Shown here piece after piece: positions 28,281 through 37,702 of a stretch of DNA of 64,000 nucleotides. The stretch comes from Nocardioides ochotonae. GTDB lineage: Bacteria; Actinomycetota; Actinomycetes; Propionibacteriales; Nocardioidaceae. A model generated the notes under the pieces. That model was not told the DNA's origin, ran no database searches, and saw nothing but the letters and a program-made list of their open reading frames with translations. The first letter of the stretch is position 1; each line of letters starts with the position of its first letter. A program made the position numbers and the translations under genes. Location: NCBI RefSeq assembly GCF_011420305.2, contig NZ_CP061769.1, positions 1,351,001 to 1,415,000 on the forward strand. Reading direction: 5' to 3'.

Positions 28281-29332
28281 CAGCCACGCTCCCAGTAACT
28301 CGGCCCGACGGGCTCGGTGAAGTCGCTCTGCGCGATCAGGTAGCCCTCGTCGTCGACCGCCAGCGGGAGCTGGGGGAGGGGACGGGCGGCCGGGCCGAAC
28401 ACCACGCGGGCGGAGTCGCCCAGGTCGAAGGTCGACTGGTGGCAGGGGCAGAGCAGGTGGTGCGTCGTGCGCTCGTACAGCGAGATCGGGCAGCCCACGT
28501 GGGTGCAGATCTTGGAGTAGCAGACGATGCCGTCGACGCTCCAGTCCTCACGGCCGGGGCCGGGGATGATCTCGTCGGGCTCCATGCGGACGATGACGAT
28601 CGCGGTCTTCGACTTGTTCACCTGCAGGTGGACGCCGTGGGCCTCCTCCGCCGGGTAGCCGTTCTCCGGAGTCGGGAACAGCGCCTCGGGGAGACCGTTG
28701 ACCAGGTCGCCGACCTCGAGGTCGGAGGCCTTGATCGGGGTGCCGACGACGTCGCGGACCAGACGCATGCCCGGGGCCCAGATGGTGCGGGCCAGCGCGG
28801 GGATGTCGATCTTGCCGAGGTCGCGCAGCAGCACGACGCTGGGCAGCGCGAGCATGCCGATCGCGCCGAGCATCGAGTTGCGCACCAGGGGACGACGGGC
28901 GATGCCGGCCTCCTCCAGGCCCTGGGAGAGCGCCGCGAGGGTGGCCTCGCGGTCCTCCTCCGAGGACTTGGCGGGGTGCCGCATCTCGACGATCTCCTGG
29001 TCACCCATGAGCTTGCGGGCCCACTGGATGATGCCGATGCCGATGAACAGCAGGGCGAGGCCGAGGAACACGCCGAGAAGGACGTTGGAGGCGCCGAGGT
29101 AGCCCAGTCGAGTCGGGTCCTCGGTGCCGCCCTTCACGGTGAAGTACGCGACGACGAAGGCGATGGCGCTCAGCGCGGAGAGGCCGAAGAAGGCCGCCAC
29201 CTGACGCTCGGCGCGCTTCTCCGCCTTGGGGTCGACGTCGGTCGGGCGCCACTGGTGGGGCTCGAGCCCCGGGTCGCCGATCGGTTCCTGCTCCGCCGAC
29301 TGGGCGGGCAGGTTGGGGTCGTGGGCGCTCAC
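28280..29332 (-). CDS. qcrA: Rieske iron-sulfur subunit of bc1 complex
   Basis: 350 residues. Three membrane helices (two around residues 55-110, one near residue 190) precede the Rieske domain, whose [2Fe-2S] ligands are visible in CTHVGCPISLY and CPCHQSTFDL. The three-helix N-terminus is specific to actinobacterial QcrA. GTG 29332 overlaps the qcrC stop as GTGA (29329-29332), which rules out the longer upstream frame. Confidence 0.96.
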   Translation of the reverse strand: MSAHDPNLPAQSAEQEPIGDPGLEPHQWRPTDVDPKAEKRAERQVAAFFGLSALSAIAFVVAYFTVKGGTEDPTRLGYLGASNVLLGVFLGLALLFIGIGIIQWARKLMGDQEIVEMRHPAKSSEEDREATLAALSQGLEEAGIARRPLVRNSMLGAIGMLALPSVVLLRDLGKIDIPALARTIWAPGMRLVRDVVGTPIKASDLEVGDLVNGLPEALFPTPENGYPAEEAHGVHLQVNKSKTAIVIVRMEPDEIIPGPGREDWSVDGIVCYSKICTHVGCPISLYERTTHHLLCPCHQSTFDLGDSARVVFGPAARPLPQLPLAVDDEGYLIAQSDFTEPVGPSYWERG

Positions 29333-30198
29333 GCTTCCACCTTCTCCTTCTTCGAGCGCGTGGTGTGGGCCGCGATCCAGATCGCGAAGCCCACGAGGCC
29401 GCCGATGCCGAGGAGCCAGGCGAACATGCCCTCGCTCACGGGGCCGAGGGAACCGAGACCGAAGCCGCCGTAGCTGGGCTGCTCCTCGGTCGCCTCGAGG
29501 TAGGCGATGACGTCGCGCTTCATCTCGGGCGTGATGTTGCCGTTGGCGAAGTTCGGCATCTGCTGAGGTCCGGTCAGCATGGCCTCGTAGATGTGCTTGG
29601 CATCGACACCACGGATGGTGGGCGCGTAGCCGCCGCGCGGCATGGCGCCGCCCGACCCGTCGAAGTTGTGGCACGCGGTGCAGTTGGTGAGGAAGATCTG
29701 GCCGCCGCGGACGATCGCCTCCTGGCGCTCCTCCTCGGTGAGGTCAGCGGTGCTGTAGTCCGCCTCGGTCGGGATGGCCGGGCCGGGACCCAGCGACGCG
29801 ACGAAGGCCGCGAGCTGGTCGATCTCGTCCTGGTTGTAGACGACGTCCTTGCGCGGGGCCTGGGCACCCGGCTGGGACATGGGCATCCGGCCGGTGCCGA
29901 CCTGGAAGTCGACGGCAGCGGCACCGACGCCGACGAGCGACGGGCCGAGCTGGTTGCCGTTCAGGGTGCTGACACCCTCACCGTTCTCGCCGTGGCAGAA
30001 GGCGCAGCCGACGAGGAACAGCTCGCGGCCCTTCTCCACCTCGGCGGCGGTGGTGTCGGTGTTCTCCGCGGTGGCCGGCGAGAGTGCGGCGTACAGGCTT
30101 CCGGTCAATACCAGACCGAGGAGCAGCAGCACCAGCCCGGCGACCTTCCCGCGACGGTGGCGGGAGAGTCGTCCGGCGGAGCGGTTCAGAAGACGCAC
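29329..30198 (-). CDS. qcrC: Diheme cytochrome c subunit of bc1 complex
   Basis: 289 residues. N-terminal membrane anchor (about residues 20-38), two heme c motifs CAFCH (65-69) and CTACH (173-177), and a C-terminal membrane helix (about 258-280). Actinobacteria use this fused diheme protein instead of cytochrome c1 plus a soluble carrier, wiring bc1 directly to the aa3 oxidase. GTG start. It follows ctaE by 39 bases. Confidence 0.97.
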   Translation of the reverse strand: MRLLNRSAGRLSRHRRGKVAGLVLLLLGLVLTGSLYAALSPATAENTDTTAAEVEKGRELFLVGCAFCHGENGEGVSTLNGNQLGPSLVGVGAAAVDFQVGTGRMPMSQPGAQAPRKDVVYNQDEIDQLAAFVASLGPGPAIPTEADYSTADLTEEERQEAIVRGGQIFLTNCTACHNFDGSGGAMPRGGYAPTIRGVDAKHIYEAMLTGPQQMPNFANGNITPEMKRDVIAYLEATEEQPSYGGFGLGSLGPVSEGMFAWLLGIGGLVGFAIWIAAHTTRSKKEKVEA

Positions 30199-30237
30199 GG
30201 ATTCAGTCCTGTTCGATGGCTGCAGGGACGGGGCGGA

Positions 30238-30879
30238 TTACTGGACGAGGTAGATGGTGGCGAAGAGAGCGATCCACACCACGTCGACGAAGTGCCAGTA
30301 GTAGGACACGACGATCGCGCTCACCGCTTGTTCGTGGGTGAAGCGCCGCGCCATGTAGGTGCGTCCGAGGACGAAGAGGAAGGCGAGGAGACCGCCCACC
30401 ACGTGGATGCCGTGGAAGCCGGTGGTCAGGTAGAAGACCGAGCCGTAGGCGGAGGACTGGATGGTGACGTCCTCCTGCACGAGGATCGCGTACTCGACGG
30501 CCTGACCGGCGACGAAGACCGCGCCCATCAGGTAGGTCAGGATGAACCACTCGCGCAGTCCCCAGCCCTTGACGTTGAGGAGCGATCCGGTGCGTCCCGC
30601 CTGGCCGCGCTCGGCGGCGAACACGCCGAGCTGGCAGGTGAGGGACGACAACACGAGGATCGTCGTGTTCACCGAGGCGAACGGAACGTTCAGCAGCTCG
30701 GTGTTCTGCGACCACAGGTCGGGGGAGACCGATCGGATCGTGAAGTACGCCGCAAACAGGGCCGCGAAGAACATCAACTCGCTGGAGAGCCAGATGATTG
30801 TCCCGACGCTGACCATGCTCGGGCGGTCGTGATGCCCGTGAAGCCGGGATGCCGGAATGGAAGCTGCTGCTGTCGCCAC
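30238..30879 (-). CDS. ctaE: Cytochrome c oxidase subunit III
   Basis: 213 residues with five membrane helices; marks are [34 protein letters not shown] and [18 protein letters not shown] 30879 is preferred over ATG 30909: a -10-like CATAAT (30891-30886) ends six bases before it, so the message could be leaderless. The N-terminus then matches the usual short hydrophilic lead before RPSMVSVGT. It heads the bc1 operon, away from ctaC-ctaD-ctaF. Confidence 0.94.
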   Translation of the reverse strand: MATAAASIPASRLHGHHDRPSMVSVGTIIWLSSELMFFAALFAAYFTIRSVSPDLWSQNTELLNVPFASVNTTILVLSSLTCQLGVFAAERGQAGRTGSLLNVKGWGLREWFILTYLMGAVFVAGQAVEYAILVQEDVTIQSSAYGSVFYLTTGFHGIHVVGGLLAFLFVLGRTYMARRFTHEQAVSAIVVSYYWHFVDVVWIALFATIYLVQ

Positions 30880-30954
30880 CGGGCCATTATGTCCCGACGC
30901 TATGTGCACGGCACCACGACCCCCTGGATCGGACGCGTCGCCCCGCTCACAGGA

Positions 30955-30976
30955 CTCTCAGGAGGCTCTCAGGAGG
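30955..30976. repeat. Two tandem 11-bp repeats upstream of ctaE
   Basis: CTCTCAGGAGG occurs twice without spacing (30955-30965, 30966-30976), followed by a partial third copy (CTCT). It lies in the 220-base divergent region between ctaE and the receiver gene, about 65 bases upstream of the presumed ctaE -10, and could be a regulator site. Confidence 0.5.
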
Positions 30977-31099
30977 CTCTTGTGCAGCTCTGAAAATACT
31001 CCTGCCCACTGCACGGGGTTCTCTCATGGTCCTGCCCCGGTCGGGTCGCCTCGGACGGTCGGCGGGCGGGGAGCGGCCGCGCGTCGTACGATCGCGCTC

Positions 31100-31510
31100 G
31101 TGACCGACTCGAGGACGACCGCCCCGTTGAAGGTGCTCATCTACAGCGATGACGTGAACACGCGTCAGCAGGTGATCCTGGCCCTTGGCCGGCGTCCCCA
31201 CCCGGACCTGCCGGAGGTGGAGTACGTCGAGGTGGCCACCGAGCCGGTCGTCATCTCCAACCTCGACGCCGGGGGGATCGCGCTGGTGATCCTCGACGGT
31301 GAGGCCGTGCCGGCCGGGGGGATGGGCATCGCCAAGCAGCTCAAGGACGAGCTCACCCACTGCCCGCCGGTGGTCGTGCTCACCGGACGGCCCCAGGACG
31401 CGTGGCTGGCCACCTGGTCGCGCGCGGAGGCAGCGGTCCCGCACCCGATCGACCCGATCCAGCTCGCCGAGACCGTCGTCGGGCTGCTCGGCCCGCGCGT
31501 CGTCGCCTGA
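31100..31510 (+). CDS. Orphan receiver-like protein (Rv3143-type)
   Basis: 136 residues, receiver fold without output domain. The acidic pocket ([13 protein letters not shown]), phosphoacceptor-like Asp ([15 protein letters not shown]), and conserved Thr/Lys-side elements ([29 protein letters not shown]) are recognisable. From memory it resembles M. tuberculosis Rv3143, linked to respiratory complex I genes. GTG 31100 is seven bases after -10 TACGAT (31087-31092). Position between ctaE and trpD hints at respiration-related signalling, an inference. Confidence 0.8.
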   Translation: MTDSRTTAPLKVLIYSDDVNTRQQVILALGRRPHPDLPEVEYVEVATEPVVISNLDAGGIALVILDGEAVPAGGMGIAKQLKDELTHCPPVVVLTGRPQDAWLATWSRAEAAVPHPIDPIQLAETVVGLLGPRVVA

Positions 31511-31511
31511 G

Positions 31512-32537
31512 GTGTCGAGCTGGCCCGAGGTCCTGTCCGCGCTCGTCGCGGGCGCCGACCTGAGCACCGACCAGACCGCCTGGGCGATGGGGGAGATCCT
31601 CAGCGGCGCGGCGACCCACGCGCAGGTCGCGGCCTTCGCGGTCGCCCTGCGCGCCAAGGGCGAGACCATCGAGGAGGTCTCCGGCCTGGTCGAGGCGATG
31701 TACGACGCCTCCACGCCGCTGTCGGTGCCCGGACGGGTGCTCGACATCGTCGGCACCGGCGGGGACCGCTCGATGTCGGTCAACATCTCCACGATGTCGG
31801 CGATCGTCGCGGCCGGCGCGGGTGCGCGCGTGGTGAAGCACGGCTCGCGCTCGGCGTCGTCGAAGTCCGGCTCGGCCGACGTGCTCGAGGAGCTGGGCAT
31901 CCGCCTGGACCTGCCGACCGACCGGGTGCCCGCGGTGCTCGAGCAGGCGGGCATCACCTTCTGCTTCGCCGCCGCCTTCCACCCCGCGATGCGGCACGCG
32001 GCCGCACCGCGGCGCGAGCTCGGCATCGGCACGACCTTCAACATCCTCGGTCCGCTCACCAACCCGGCGCGTCCCGCGGCCCAGGCGATCGGCTGCGCGG
32101 ACCGCACGATGGCGCCGGTGATGGCCGGGGTGTTCGCCGGCCGCGGCGTCGACGCGTGGGTGATGCGCGGTGACGACGGGCTCGACGAGCTGACCATCAC
32201 CACCACCTCGACGCTGTGGCGGGTGCGCGACGGCGAGGTCACCACCCTCACCATCGATCCGCGTGACTTCGGGATCGCCCTGGCGCCCATCGAGAGCCTG
32301 CGCGGCGGGGACACGGCGTACAACGCCGAGGTCGTACGCCGCCTGCTCGCCGGGGAGACCGGTGCGGTGCGCGACGCCGTGCTGCTCAACACCGGCGCCG
32401 CGCTCGCCGTCTACGACGACCCGGGCGCCGACGTGCCCGTGGCGCTCGCGGCGGGGATCGAGAAGGCACGGGAGTCGCTCGACTCCGGCGCCGCACGCGA
32501 CGTGCTCGCCCGCTGGGTGGCGGCCTCGGCCGTCTGA
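31512..32537 (+). CDS. trpD: Anthranilate phosphoribosyltransferase
   Basis: 341 residues. Second step of tryptophan synthesis from chorismate. The PRPP/Mg site is visible as [18 protein letters not shown] and [30 protein letters not shown] is also characteristic. GTG 31512 follows the receiver gene stop by one base, so translation is probably coupled. No other trp gene is present. A terminator follows. Confidence 0.95.
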   Translation: MSSWPEVLSALVAGADLSTDQTAWAMGEILSGAATHAQVAAFAVALRAKGETIEEVSGLVEAMYDASTPLSVPGRVLDIVGTGGDRSMSVNISTMSAIVAAGAGARVVKHGSRSASSKSGSADVLEELGIRLDLPTDRVPAVLEQAGITFCFAAAFHPAMRHAAAPRRELGIGTTFNILGPLTNPARPAAQAIGCADRTMAPVMAGVFAGRGVDAWVMRGDDGLDELTITTTSTLWRVRDGEVTTLTIDPRDFGIALAPIESLRGGDTAYNAEVVRRLLAGETGAVRDAVLLNTGAALAVYDDPGADVPVALAAGIEKARESLDSGAARDVLARWVAASAV

Positions 32538-32544
32538 GGGGTGA

Positions 32545-32572
32545 CCGGGACCGGCCGGCCGGTCGGTCCCGG
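32545..32572 (+). terminator. Terminator between trpD and Lrp-type gene
   Basis: CCGGGACCG (32545-32553) pairs with CGGTCCCGG (32564-32572), loop of ten G/C-rich bases. It is located between convergent stops. Confidence 0.65.
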
Positions 32573-32581
32573 CCGGCCGAG

Positions 32582-32860
32582 TCAGTCCAGGCCGAGGGAG
32601 AACGCGGCCTCGAGGTCGTGGCGGGAGTAGGTGCGGAACGCGATGTGGGTCTCGGTCGAGATGATGCCGGGCACCTTGTTGACGCGGTCCGCGACGACGG
32701 CCGCGACGTCCTCGTGGCGGCGCACCCGCACCAGGGCGACCAGATCGATCTGGCCGGTGACGGAGTAGACCTCGCTGATGCCGTCGAGAGCGGCGATCGC
32801 CTCGGCGACCTCCGGGATCCGGGCGACGTCGGCCTTGACGAAGACGATGGCGGTGATCAT
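32582..32860 (-). CDS. Stand-alone Lrp/AsnC ligand-binding domain
   Basis: 92 residues comprising only the RAM domain (ITAIVFVKADVARIPEVAEAIAALDGISEVYSVTGQIDLVALVRV), with no helix-turn-helix. Such proteins form octameric rings that bind amino acids. Conserved next to trpD and the exonuclease gene in actinobacteria. Role unknown. Confidence 0.88.
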   Translation of the reverse strand: MITAIVFVKADVARIPEVAEAIAALDGISEVYSVTGQIDLVALVRVRRHEDVAAVVADRVNKVPGIISTETHIAFRTYSRHDLEAAFSLGLD

Positions 32861-32869
32861 GGTCCGACG

Positions 32870-34705
32870 CTATCGCGCCGGACGGTGCACCGGCGTCACG
32901 TCGGTGCGCTCGCCGAACGGCACCAGGGTGCGGCGCGACTCGGCGACCGCGTCGTGCAGGGCGAGGTGGCGGGTGGCGCCGGCGACCGGGCAGGTCCACT
33001 CGCCCTCGACGTCGATGAGCCGGATGCCCGGCGACTCCAGCCAGCGCAGCACCTTCTCGGTCTCCTCGGCGGTCGCGGCGGGCACCGGGCCCGGCGCGGT
33101 GCGCACGGTCTCGGCGCTGGCGCGCAGCTGCTCGACGTAGGCGTGCGCGTCGGCGCCGGATGGGATCACGCCGGCCGCGGCGAGGCGCCCGTGGCGCACC
33201 ACGTGCACGCTCCAGCGGCCGTCGTCGTCGCGGCGCCCCGCGACCACCTCGGGGCACCGGGTCAGGGCGGAGAGCCGCTGGGTCCGTGACGCGGCCCTGA
33301 CGAACGCCGCGAGCCGGTCGCGGTGCACGCCGGCCTCCTCGAAGCGCTCGTCGGCGGCCAGCACGGCCATCTTGGCGTTGATCGCCTCGACGACCTCGTC
33401 GGGGCGCCGGACGAGCGCGTCGCGCAGCCGGCTCACCACCACGCCGTAGGCGGCCTCGTCGACGCTCCCGTCGCAGGGCGAGAGGCAGCGGCGCATCTCG
33501 GCCAGCACGCAGGGGACCCGGGAGGCGACCCGGCCGAAGCGGTCGGAGCACTGGCGCACGGGGAAGGTGTCGTGCAGCGCGGCCAGGCACTTCTCGGCGA
33601 CCTTGCGCGAGCCGAACGGGCCGACGTAGTCGGCGTCGTCGTCCAGCACCTTGCGCACCAGGGACAGTCGCGGCCACGGCTCCCGCGTGAGCTTGAGGAA
33701 GTGGACCTTCTCGGGGAACCGGGAGCGGCGGTTGTAGCGCGGCTTGTGCTCGGCGATCAGCCGCAGCTCGCGGACCTCGGCCTCCAGCGGTGTGGCGCAC
33801 TCGATGCCGGTCACGCTGGTGGCCAGGCCGATCATCTCGCCCATCCGCGAGCGGGTCTCGGAGGCGGTGAAGTAGGAGCGCACGCGGGTGCGCAGGTCGC
33901 GCGAGGTGCCGATGTAGAGGACCCGCTCCTCGGCGTCGCGGAAGAGGTAGACCCCGGCGGTGCGGGGGAGCCCCTCGGCCAGGTGGCGCTTCTGGCGCTG
34001 GGCGGTGCTGACGCGGGAGGAGAACGTCTGCAGCTCCTCCAGGGTGTGCACGCCGAGGGAGCCCAGGCGCTCCATCAGCCCGTGCAGGACGTCGACGGTG
34101 GCGCGCGCGTCGGCCAGTGCGCGGTGGTTGGGGGTGGTACCCGCGCCGAACAGCGCGGCGAGCGTCGAGAGCTTGCAGTTGGGCGCGTCGTCACGGGTGA
34201 TCACCCGGCGCGCCAGCTTCACGGTGTCCACGACCTCGAACGCGGGCCAGGCGCGCTCCTGGCGGGCGGCGAAGTGTTGGAGGAAGCCGACGTCGAAGGG
34301 CGCGTTGTGGGCCACCAGCACGCAGCCGGCGGCGAACTCCAGGAAGGCGGGCAGCGCGGTCTCGATGCCCGGCGCGTCGGCGACCATCGAGTTGGTGATG
34401 CCGGTGAGGACCGCGATGAAGGCGGGGATGTCGGTGTGCGGGTTGACCAGCGTCTGGAACTCGCCGAGCACCTCCCCGCCGCGGACCTTGACCGCGCCGA
34501 TCTCGGTGATCATCGACCCGGCCGCCGCCGAGCCGCCCGTGGTCTCGAGGTCGACCACGCAGAAGGTGATGTCGCGCAACGGTCGACCGAGCTCGTCGAA
34601 GGAGCGCTGGGACTCCCAGCGCGAGGGCGCCGGCCCTGCTGCTCGTCCCTGCGGCGATGCCGACTCCCGAACCCCGTCACGTACTGCACTGCCGGCACTG
34701 CTCAT
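32870..34705 (-). CDS. DEDD exonuclease fused to GIY-YIG (UvrC-like) nuclease
   Basis: 611 residues. Residues about 45-215 form a DnaQ-type 3'-5' exonuclease (CVVDLETTGGSAAAG, LVAHNAPFDVGFLQ, NHRALADARATVDVL). Residues about 245-330 form a GIY-YIG domain (GVYLFRDAEERVLYIGTSRDLRTRVRSYF) as in UvrC and Cho; a UvrB-interaction-like helix pair (EVVEAINAKMAVLAADERFEEAGVHRDRL) follows. Homologous to M. tuberculosis Rv2191. Probably DNA repair; incision has not been shown. ATG 34705 is seven bases after -10 TACGGT (34718-34713). Confidence 0.92.
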   Translation of the reverse strand: MSSAGSAVRDGVRESASPQGRAAGPAPSRWESQRSFDELGRPLRDITFCVVDLETTGGSAAAGSMITEIGAVKVRGGEVLGEFQTLVNPHTDIPAFIAVLTGITNSMVADAPGIETALPAFLEFAAGCVLVAHNAPFDVGFLQHFAARQERAWPAFEVVDTVKLARRVITRDDAPNCKLSTLAALFGAGTTPNHRALADARATVDVLHGLMERLGSLGVHTLEELQTFSSRVSTAQRQKRHLAEGLPRTAGVYLFRDAEERVLYIGTSRDLRTRVRSYFTASETRSRMGEMIGLATSVTGIECATPLEAEVRELRLIAEHKPRYNRRSRFPEKVHFLKLTREPWPRLSLVRKVLDDDADYVGPFGSRKVAEKCLAALHDTFPVRQCSDRFGRVASRVPCVLAEMRRCLSPCDGSVDEAAYGVVVSRLRDALVRRPDEVVEAINAKMAVLAADERFEEAGVHRDRLAAFVRAASRTQRLSALTRCPEVVAGRRDDDGRWSVHVVRHGRLAAAGVIPSGADAHAYVEQLRASAETVRTAPGPVPAATAEETEKVLRWLESPGIRLIDVEGEWTCPVAGATRHLALHDAVAESRRTLVPFGERTDVTPVHRPAR

Positions 34706-34768
34706 GGGCACGACCGTAGGGCGCGGCACCGACAACCCCGCGACGCCGCGCGGCATAGGCTGGTCACG

Positions 34769-36052
34769 ATGGACGACGTCGTGAGCACCACCACGGAGCC
34801 GGGGCTGGAGACGCTTCCGGCGCCGGTGCGCGCCCGCGTCGTCGCCCGCGCCGCCGAGGTGCTGCCCGAGGTCCCGCGGCTGCCGCCGAGCCTGCGCCGG
34901 GTCGCGGCGTTCGCGCCGGCCCGCCGCGGCCGGCTCGGCGCCGGCGCGATCACCGCGGCGCTGGCCGACGACGACCTGCGGGAGCGGGTGGCGGTGCAGC
35001 TGACGGCGCGCGGACCGGCGGCCGCGGACCCCGTCGACGCGCTGGCGCTCGCGTGGCTGCTGCGCCCGGAGGGCTGGACCGCGGTGCTCGCCGACGGGGT
35101 ACGCCGCCTGGAGGAGCAGACCGGCACCGGGGCGCGCGAGGCGGAGGTGGAGCGGCTGCGGGCGCGCCTGGAGCAGGCCGAGCAGGCGCACCGCGAGCTG
35201 CGCGCCAGCCACCGGGTGCAGGTCGATGAGTACAAGTCCGAGATCAGCACGCTGCGCCGCCGCCTCGGCGAGAGCCGGGCGGCCGAGCGCGCTGCCCGGT
35301 CCGGGGAGGAGAACGAGCTGCGCGAGGCCGTCGCCGCGCGCGAGGAGGCGCAGGCCCAGGCGGCCGCCCACCTCAAGGAGGTCCGCCGGCTGCGCGCCCA
35401 GGTGAGCGGGCTCGAGGAGGAGCTCGCCGCGGGCCGTCGTACGACGCGCGCGGCGAAGGACGAGGGGACGGTGCGGGCCCGGGTGCTGCTGGAGACGCTG
35501 CTCGACGCGGCCGGTGGGCTGCAGCGCGAGCTCGCGCTGCCACCGGTCTCGGGCAACCCGGCTGACCGCGTGGAGGCCGAGGTGGCCGGCGCGGGGGAGC
35601 GCGGCCCGGGCGGTGGTCCGGTCCGGCCCTCGGTGACGCCGGCCCTGCTCGAGCAGTACCTCGCCATGCCGCGGGCGCGGCTGGTCGTCGACGGCTACAA
35701 CGTCAGCAAGACCGCCTGGCCCCAGTCCTCGCTGGAGGCCCAGCGGATCCGGCTGCTCAAGGCGCTGGCACCCGTCGTGGCGCGCACCGGCGCGGAGACG
35801 ACGGTGGTCTTCGACGCCGCCGCCTCGAGCCACCGCCCGGTGGTCGGCGCCCCGCGCGGGGTGAAGGTGCTGTTCAGTCCCGAGGGCGTGATCGCCGACG
35901 ACGTGATCCGCGACCTCGTCACGGCGGAGCCGGTGGGCCGCGTCGTGCTGGTGGTCACCAGCGACGGGGCGCTCGGGGCCGACGTGGCCCGCGCCGGTGC
36001 CCGGGTGGTCCCCTCCGACGTGCTGCGTGCGCTGCTCGACCGCACGGCCTGA
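34769..36052 (+). CDS. NYN-domain RNase-like protein with coiled coil
   Basis: 427 residues. An N-terminal alpha-helical segment (about 1-115) is followed by a coiled coil (about 120-225, EVERLRARLEQAEQAHRELR and similar) and a C-terminal NYN/PIN-like domain (ARLVVDGYNVSKTAWPQSSL, TTVVFDAAASSHRP, VTSDGALGADVARAG, RVVPSDVLRALL), the Rae1/YacP-like endoribonuclease fold. The Asp residues typical of a metal site are present. ATG 34769 has -10 TAGGCT (34756-34761) seven bases upstream; divergent from the exonuclease gene. Confidence 0.88.
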   Translation: MDDVVSTTTEPGLETLPAPVRARVVARAAEVLPEVPRLPPSLRRVAAFAPARRGRLGAGAITAALADDDLRERVAVQLTARGPAAADPVDALALAWLLRPEGWTAVLADGVRRLEEQTGTGAREAEVERLRARLEQAEQAHRELRASHRVQVDEYKSEISTLRRRLGESRAAERAARSGEENELREAVAAREEAQAQAAAHLKEVRRLRAQVSGLEEELAAGRRTTRAAKDEGTVRARVLLETLLDAAGGLQRELALPPVSGNPADRVEAEVAGAGERGPGGGPVRPSVTPALLEQYLAMPRARLVVDGYNVSKTAWPQSSLEAQRIRLLKALAPVVARTGAETTVVFDAAASSHRPVVGAPRGVKVLFSPEGVIADDVIRDLVTAEPVGRVVLVVTSDGALGADVARAGARVVPSDVLRALLDRTA

Positions 36053-36144
36053 TCACACCGACGGGCCGGCCGACGTACCCGCCCGACACGCCGTACCGGC
36101 CCGCGGTGGGCTGACTGTCGGTGGTCGCTGTCAACGTGCGCAGC

Positions 36145-36351
36145 ATGACGACGAGGATCGACTGCGACACCTGCGTGGTGCGCGCCCTGGCCTGCCACGA
36201 CTGCGTGGTGACGGTGCTCCTGGGCCCGCCGCCGGAGCTCACCTTCGACGACGACGAGCGCCGAGCGCTCGACATCCTGGCCGAGGGCGGGCTGGTGCCC
36301 CCGTTGCGACTGGTGAGTGCGGTCGACTCGCCCTACACCGAGTCGGCGTGA
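36145..36351 (+). CDS. Small Cys-pair protein
   Basis: 68 residues from ATG 36145. MTTRIDCDTCVVRALACHDC contains two C-x2-C pairs spaced for a metal-binding knuckle, followed by VVTVLLGPPPELTFDDDERRALDIL. A GTG at 36121 would add eight residues. It lies between the NYN gene and the riboswitch. Similar small proteins occur beside NlpC/P60 genes in actinobacteria; function unknown. Confidence 0.7.
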   Translation: MTTRIDCDTCVVRALACHDCVVTVLLGPPPELTFDDDERRALDILAEGGLVPPLRLVSAVDSPYTESA

Positions 36352-36461
36352 ACCGCGTCGCCGGCGCCGGGGTCCGCATGTGACCCGTCGGTAAATTCCC
36401 GTCCGCTTGCAGGGAGGCGGATTGGCTGCGCCGGATGGGTGGGGTTAACGTGTCGTCATCA

Positions 36462-36659
36462 GGTGCCCGTGGGAGTGGATCACTCGATCCGCGCGGGCAC
36501 CGCGCTGAGTCCCGGGCCGTTCTCGAACGGCCCAGGAACCGGGGAACCACCATCACCTGGGGTGAATCCCTCGCAAGGCGGAGTGCGCAAGCACTCCGAG
36601 GAGCGGGGGTAGGGCAAGTCGTGCCCGAACCCGACAGCTCACCCGGTAGGCGTACGACA
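36462..36659 (+). ncRNA. c-di-AMP (ydaO/yuaA-type) riboswitch
   Basis: The 329-base gap before the NlpC/P60 gene carries the hallmarks of this riboswitch: CCGGGGAACCACC (about 36538-36551), CTGGGGTGAATCCCTCGC (about 36557-36574), AGGGCAAG (36611-36618) and CCCGAACCCGACAGCTCACC (36624-36643). Hairpins GCCGTT-CTCG-AACGGC and an upstream stem (36462-36469 with 36494-36501) surround the core. In actinobacteria this class controls cell-wall hydrolase genes and turns them off when c-di-AMP is high. The ribosome site AAGGGAG of the gene (36663-36669) follows immediately. Confidence 0.9.
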
Positions 36660-36680
36660 TGCAAGGGAGACCGCCCGCTC

Positions 36681-37676
36681 GTGCAGCACGGTCGCAAGCG
36701 ATTCATCAGTGCCCTCGCCGGCACCGGACTCATCGGGGCCATCGCGCTCAGCCCCTCGACCCCGGCCAACGCCGAGCCCGACATCGACGATGTCAAGGAG
36801 CGGGTGGATCGGCTCTACCACGAGGCCGAGCAGGCCTCGGAGCGCTACAACGACGCCAAGCTCGAGCTGGCCGACCTCCAGGGCGACCTCACCTCGCTGC
36901 GCGCCGACGAGAAGCGGCAGGACCAGCGCCTGTCCGGCGTGCGCGACCAGGTCGCCGACTCGATCGTGACCCAGTACACCGGCCAGGGCCTCTCGGCCGC
37001 CGGTGAGGTCTTCGTCTCCGACGACCCCGGTGCCTTCCTCGCCTCGCTCACCACGATGGCGGCCTTCAACGATCTCCAGGGCGAGCTGCTCGGCAGCTAC
37101 ACCACCGAGGTCAAGGCCCTCGAGCTGCGCCGCGAGGCCACCGAGAGCCGGATCGCCAAGGTCGCGGAGACCAAGGAGGAGATGGCCGAGCAGAAGGAGG
37201 CCATCGAGGAGAAGTTCGACGAGGCCCAGGCTCTGCTCGACCGCCTCGAGGCCGAGGAGCGCGAGGCGCTCGTCTCGCGCAGCGCTTCCCGCGAGGACGC
37301 CCCGGCTCCCGCCAGCGTCCCCGCCTCGGGTCGCGCCGGCGCGGCGATCCAGTACGCCATGGCCCAGGTCGGCGACGCCTACGTCTACGGTGCCGCGGGC
37401 CCCAGCGCCTTCGACTGCTCCGGGCTGACCATGATGGCGTGGGCCCAGGCCGGCGTCGCGCTGCCGCACTCCTCGAGCGCGCAGTTCTCCTCGGGTCCGC
37501 GGATCTCCGAGGGTGACCTCCAGCCCGGCGACCTGGTCTTCTACTACAGCCCGATCAGCCACGTCGGCATGTACATCGGCAACGGCCAGATCGTCCACGC
37601 GGCCAACCCGGGCAGCGGTGTGACCACCGCGCCGCTGCACTCCATGCCCTACGTCGGCGCCGTCCGCCCGGGCTGA
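36681..37676 (+). CDS. NlpC/P60 cell-wall hydrolase
   Basis: 331 residues. A Sec signal peptide (GRKRFISALAGTGLIGAIALSP, about 1-30) is followed by a long coiled coil (about 40-215) and a C-terminal NlpC/P60 domain with catalytic Cys in FDCSGLTMMAWAQAG and His in SHVGMYIGNGQIVHAAN. It cleaves peptidoglycan stem peptides, like RipA/RipD of mycobacteria. GTG 36681 gives a clean signal peptide; earlier starts would translate the riboswitch. Regulated by the c-di-AMP riboswitch. A 17-bp terminator hairpin follows. Confidence 0.93.
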   Translation: MQHGRKRFISALAGTGLIGAIALSPSTPANAEPDIDDVKERVDRLYHEAEQASERYNDAKLELADLQGDLTSLRADEKRQDQRLSGVRDQVADSIVTQYTGQGLSAAGEVFVSDDPGAFLASLTTMAAFNDLQGELLGSYTTEVKALELRREATESRIAKVAETKEEMAEQKEAIEEKFDEAQALLDRLEAEEREALVSRSASREDAPAPASVPASGRAGAAIQYAMAQVGDAYVYGAAGPSAFDCSGLTMMAWAQAGVALPHSSSAQFSSGPRISEGDLQPGDLVFYYSPISHVGMYIGNGQIVHAANPGSGVTTAPLHSMPYVGAVRPG

Positions 37677-37702
37677 TCGCCCTGGCACACGAGCCGTCCG
37701 CG

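Noticed and set aside
36435..36680. Longer start of the NlpC/P60 protein
   Set aside because: The added residues are the translated riboswitch; GTG 36681 yields a signal peptide.
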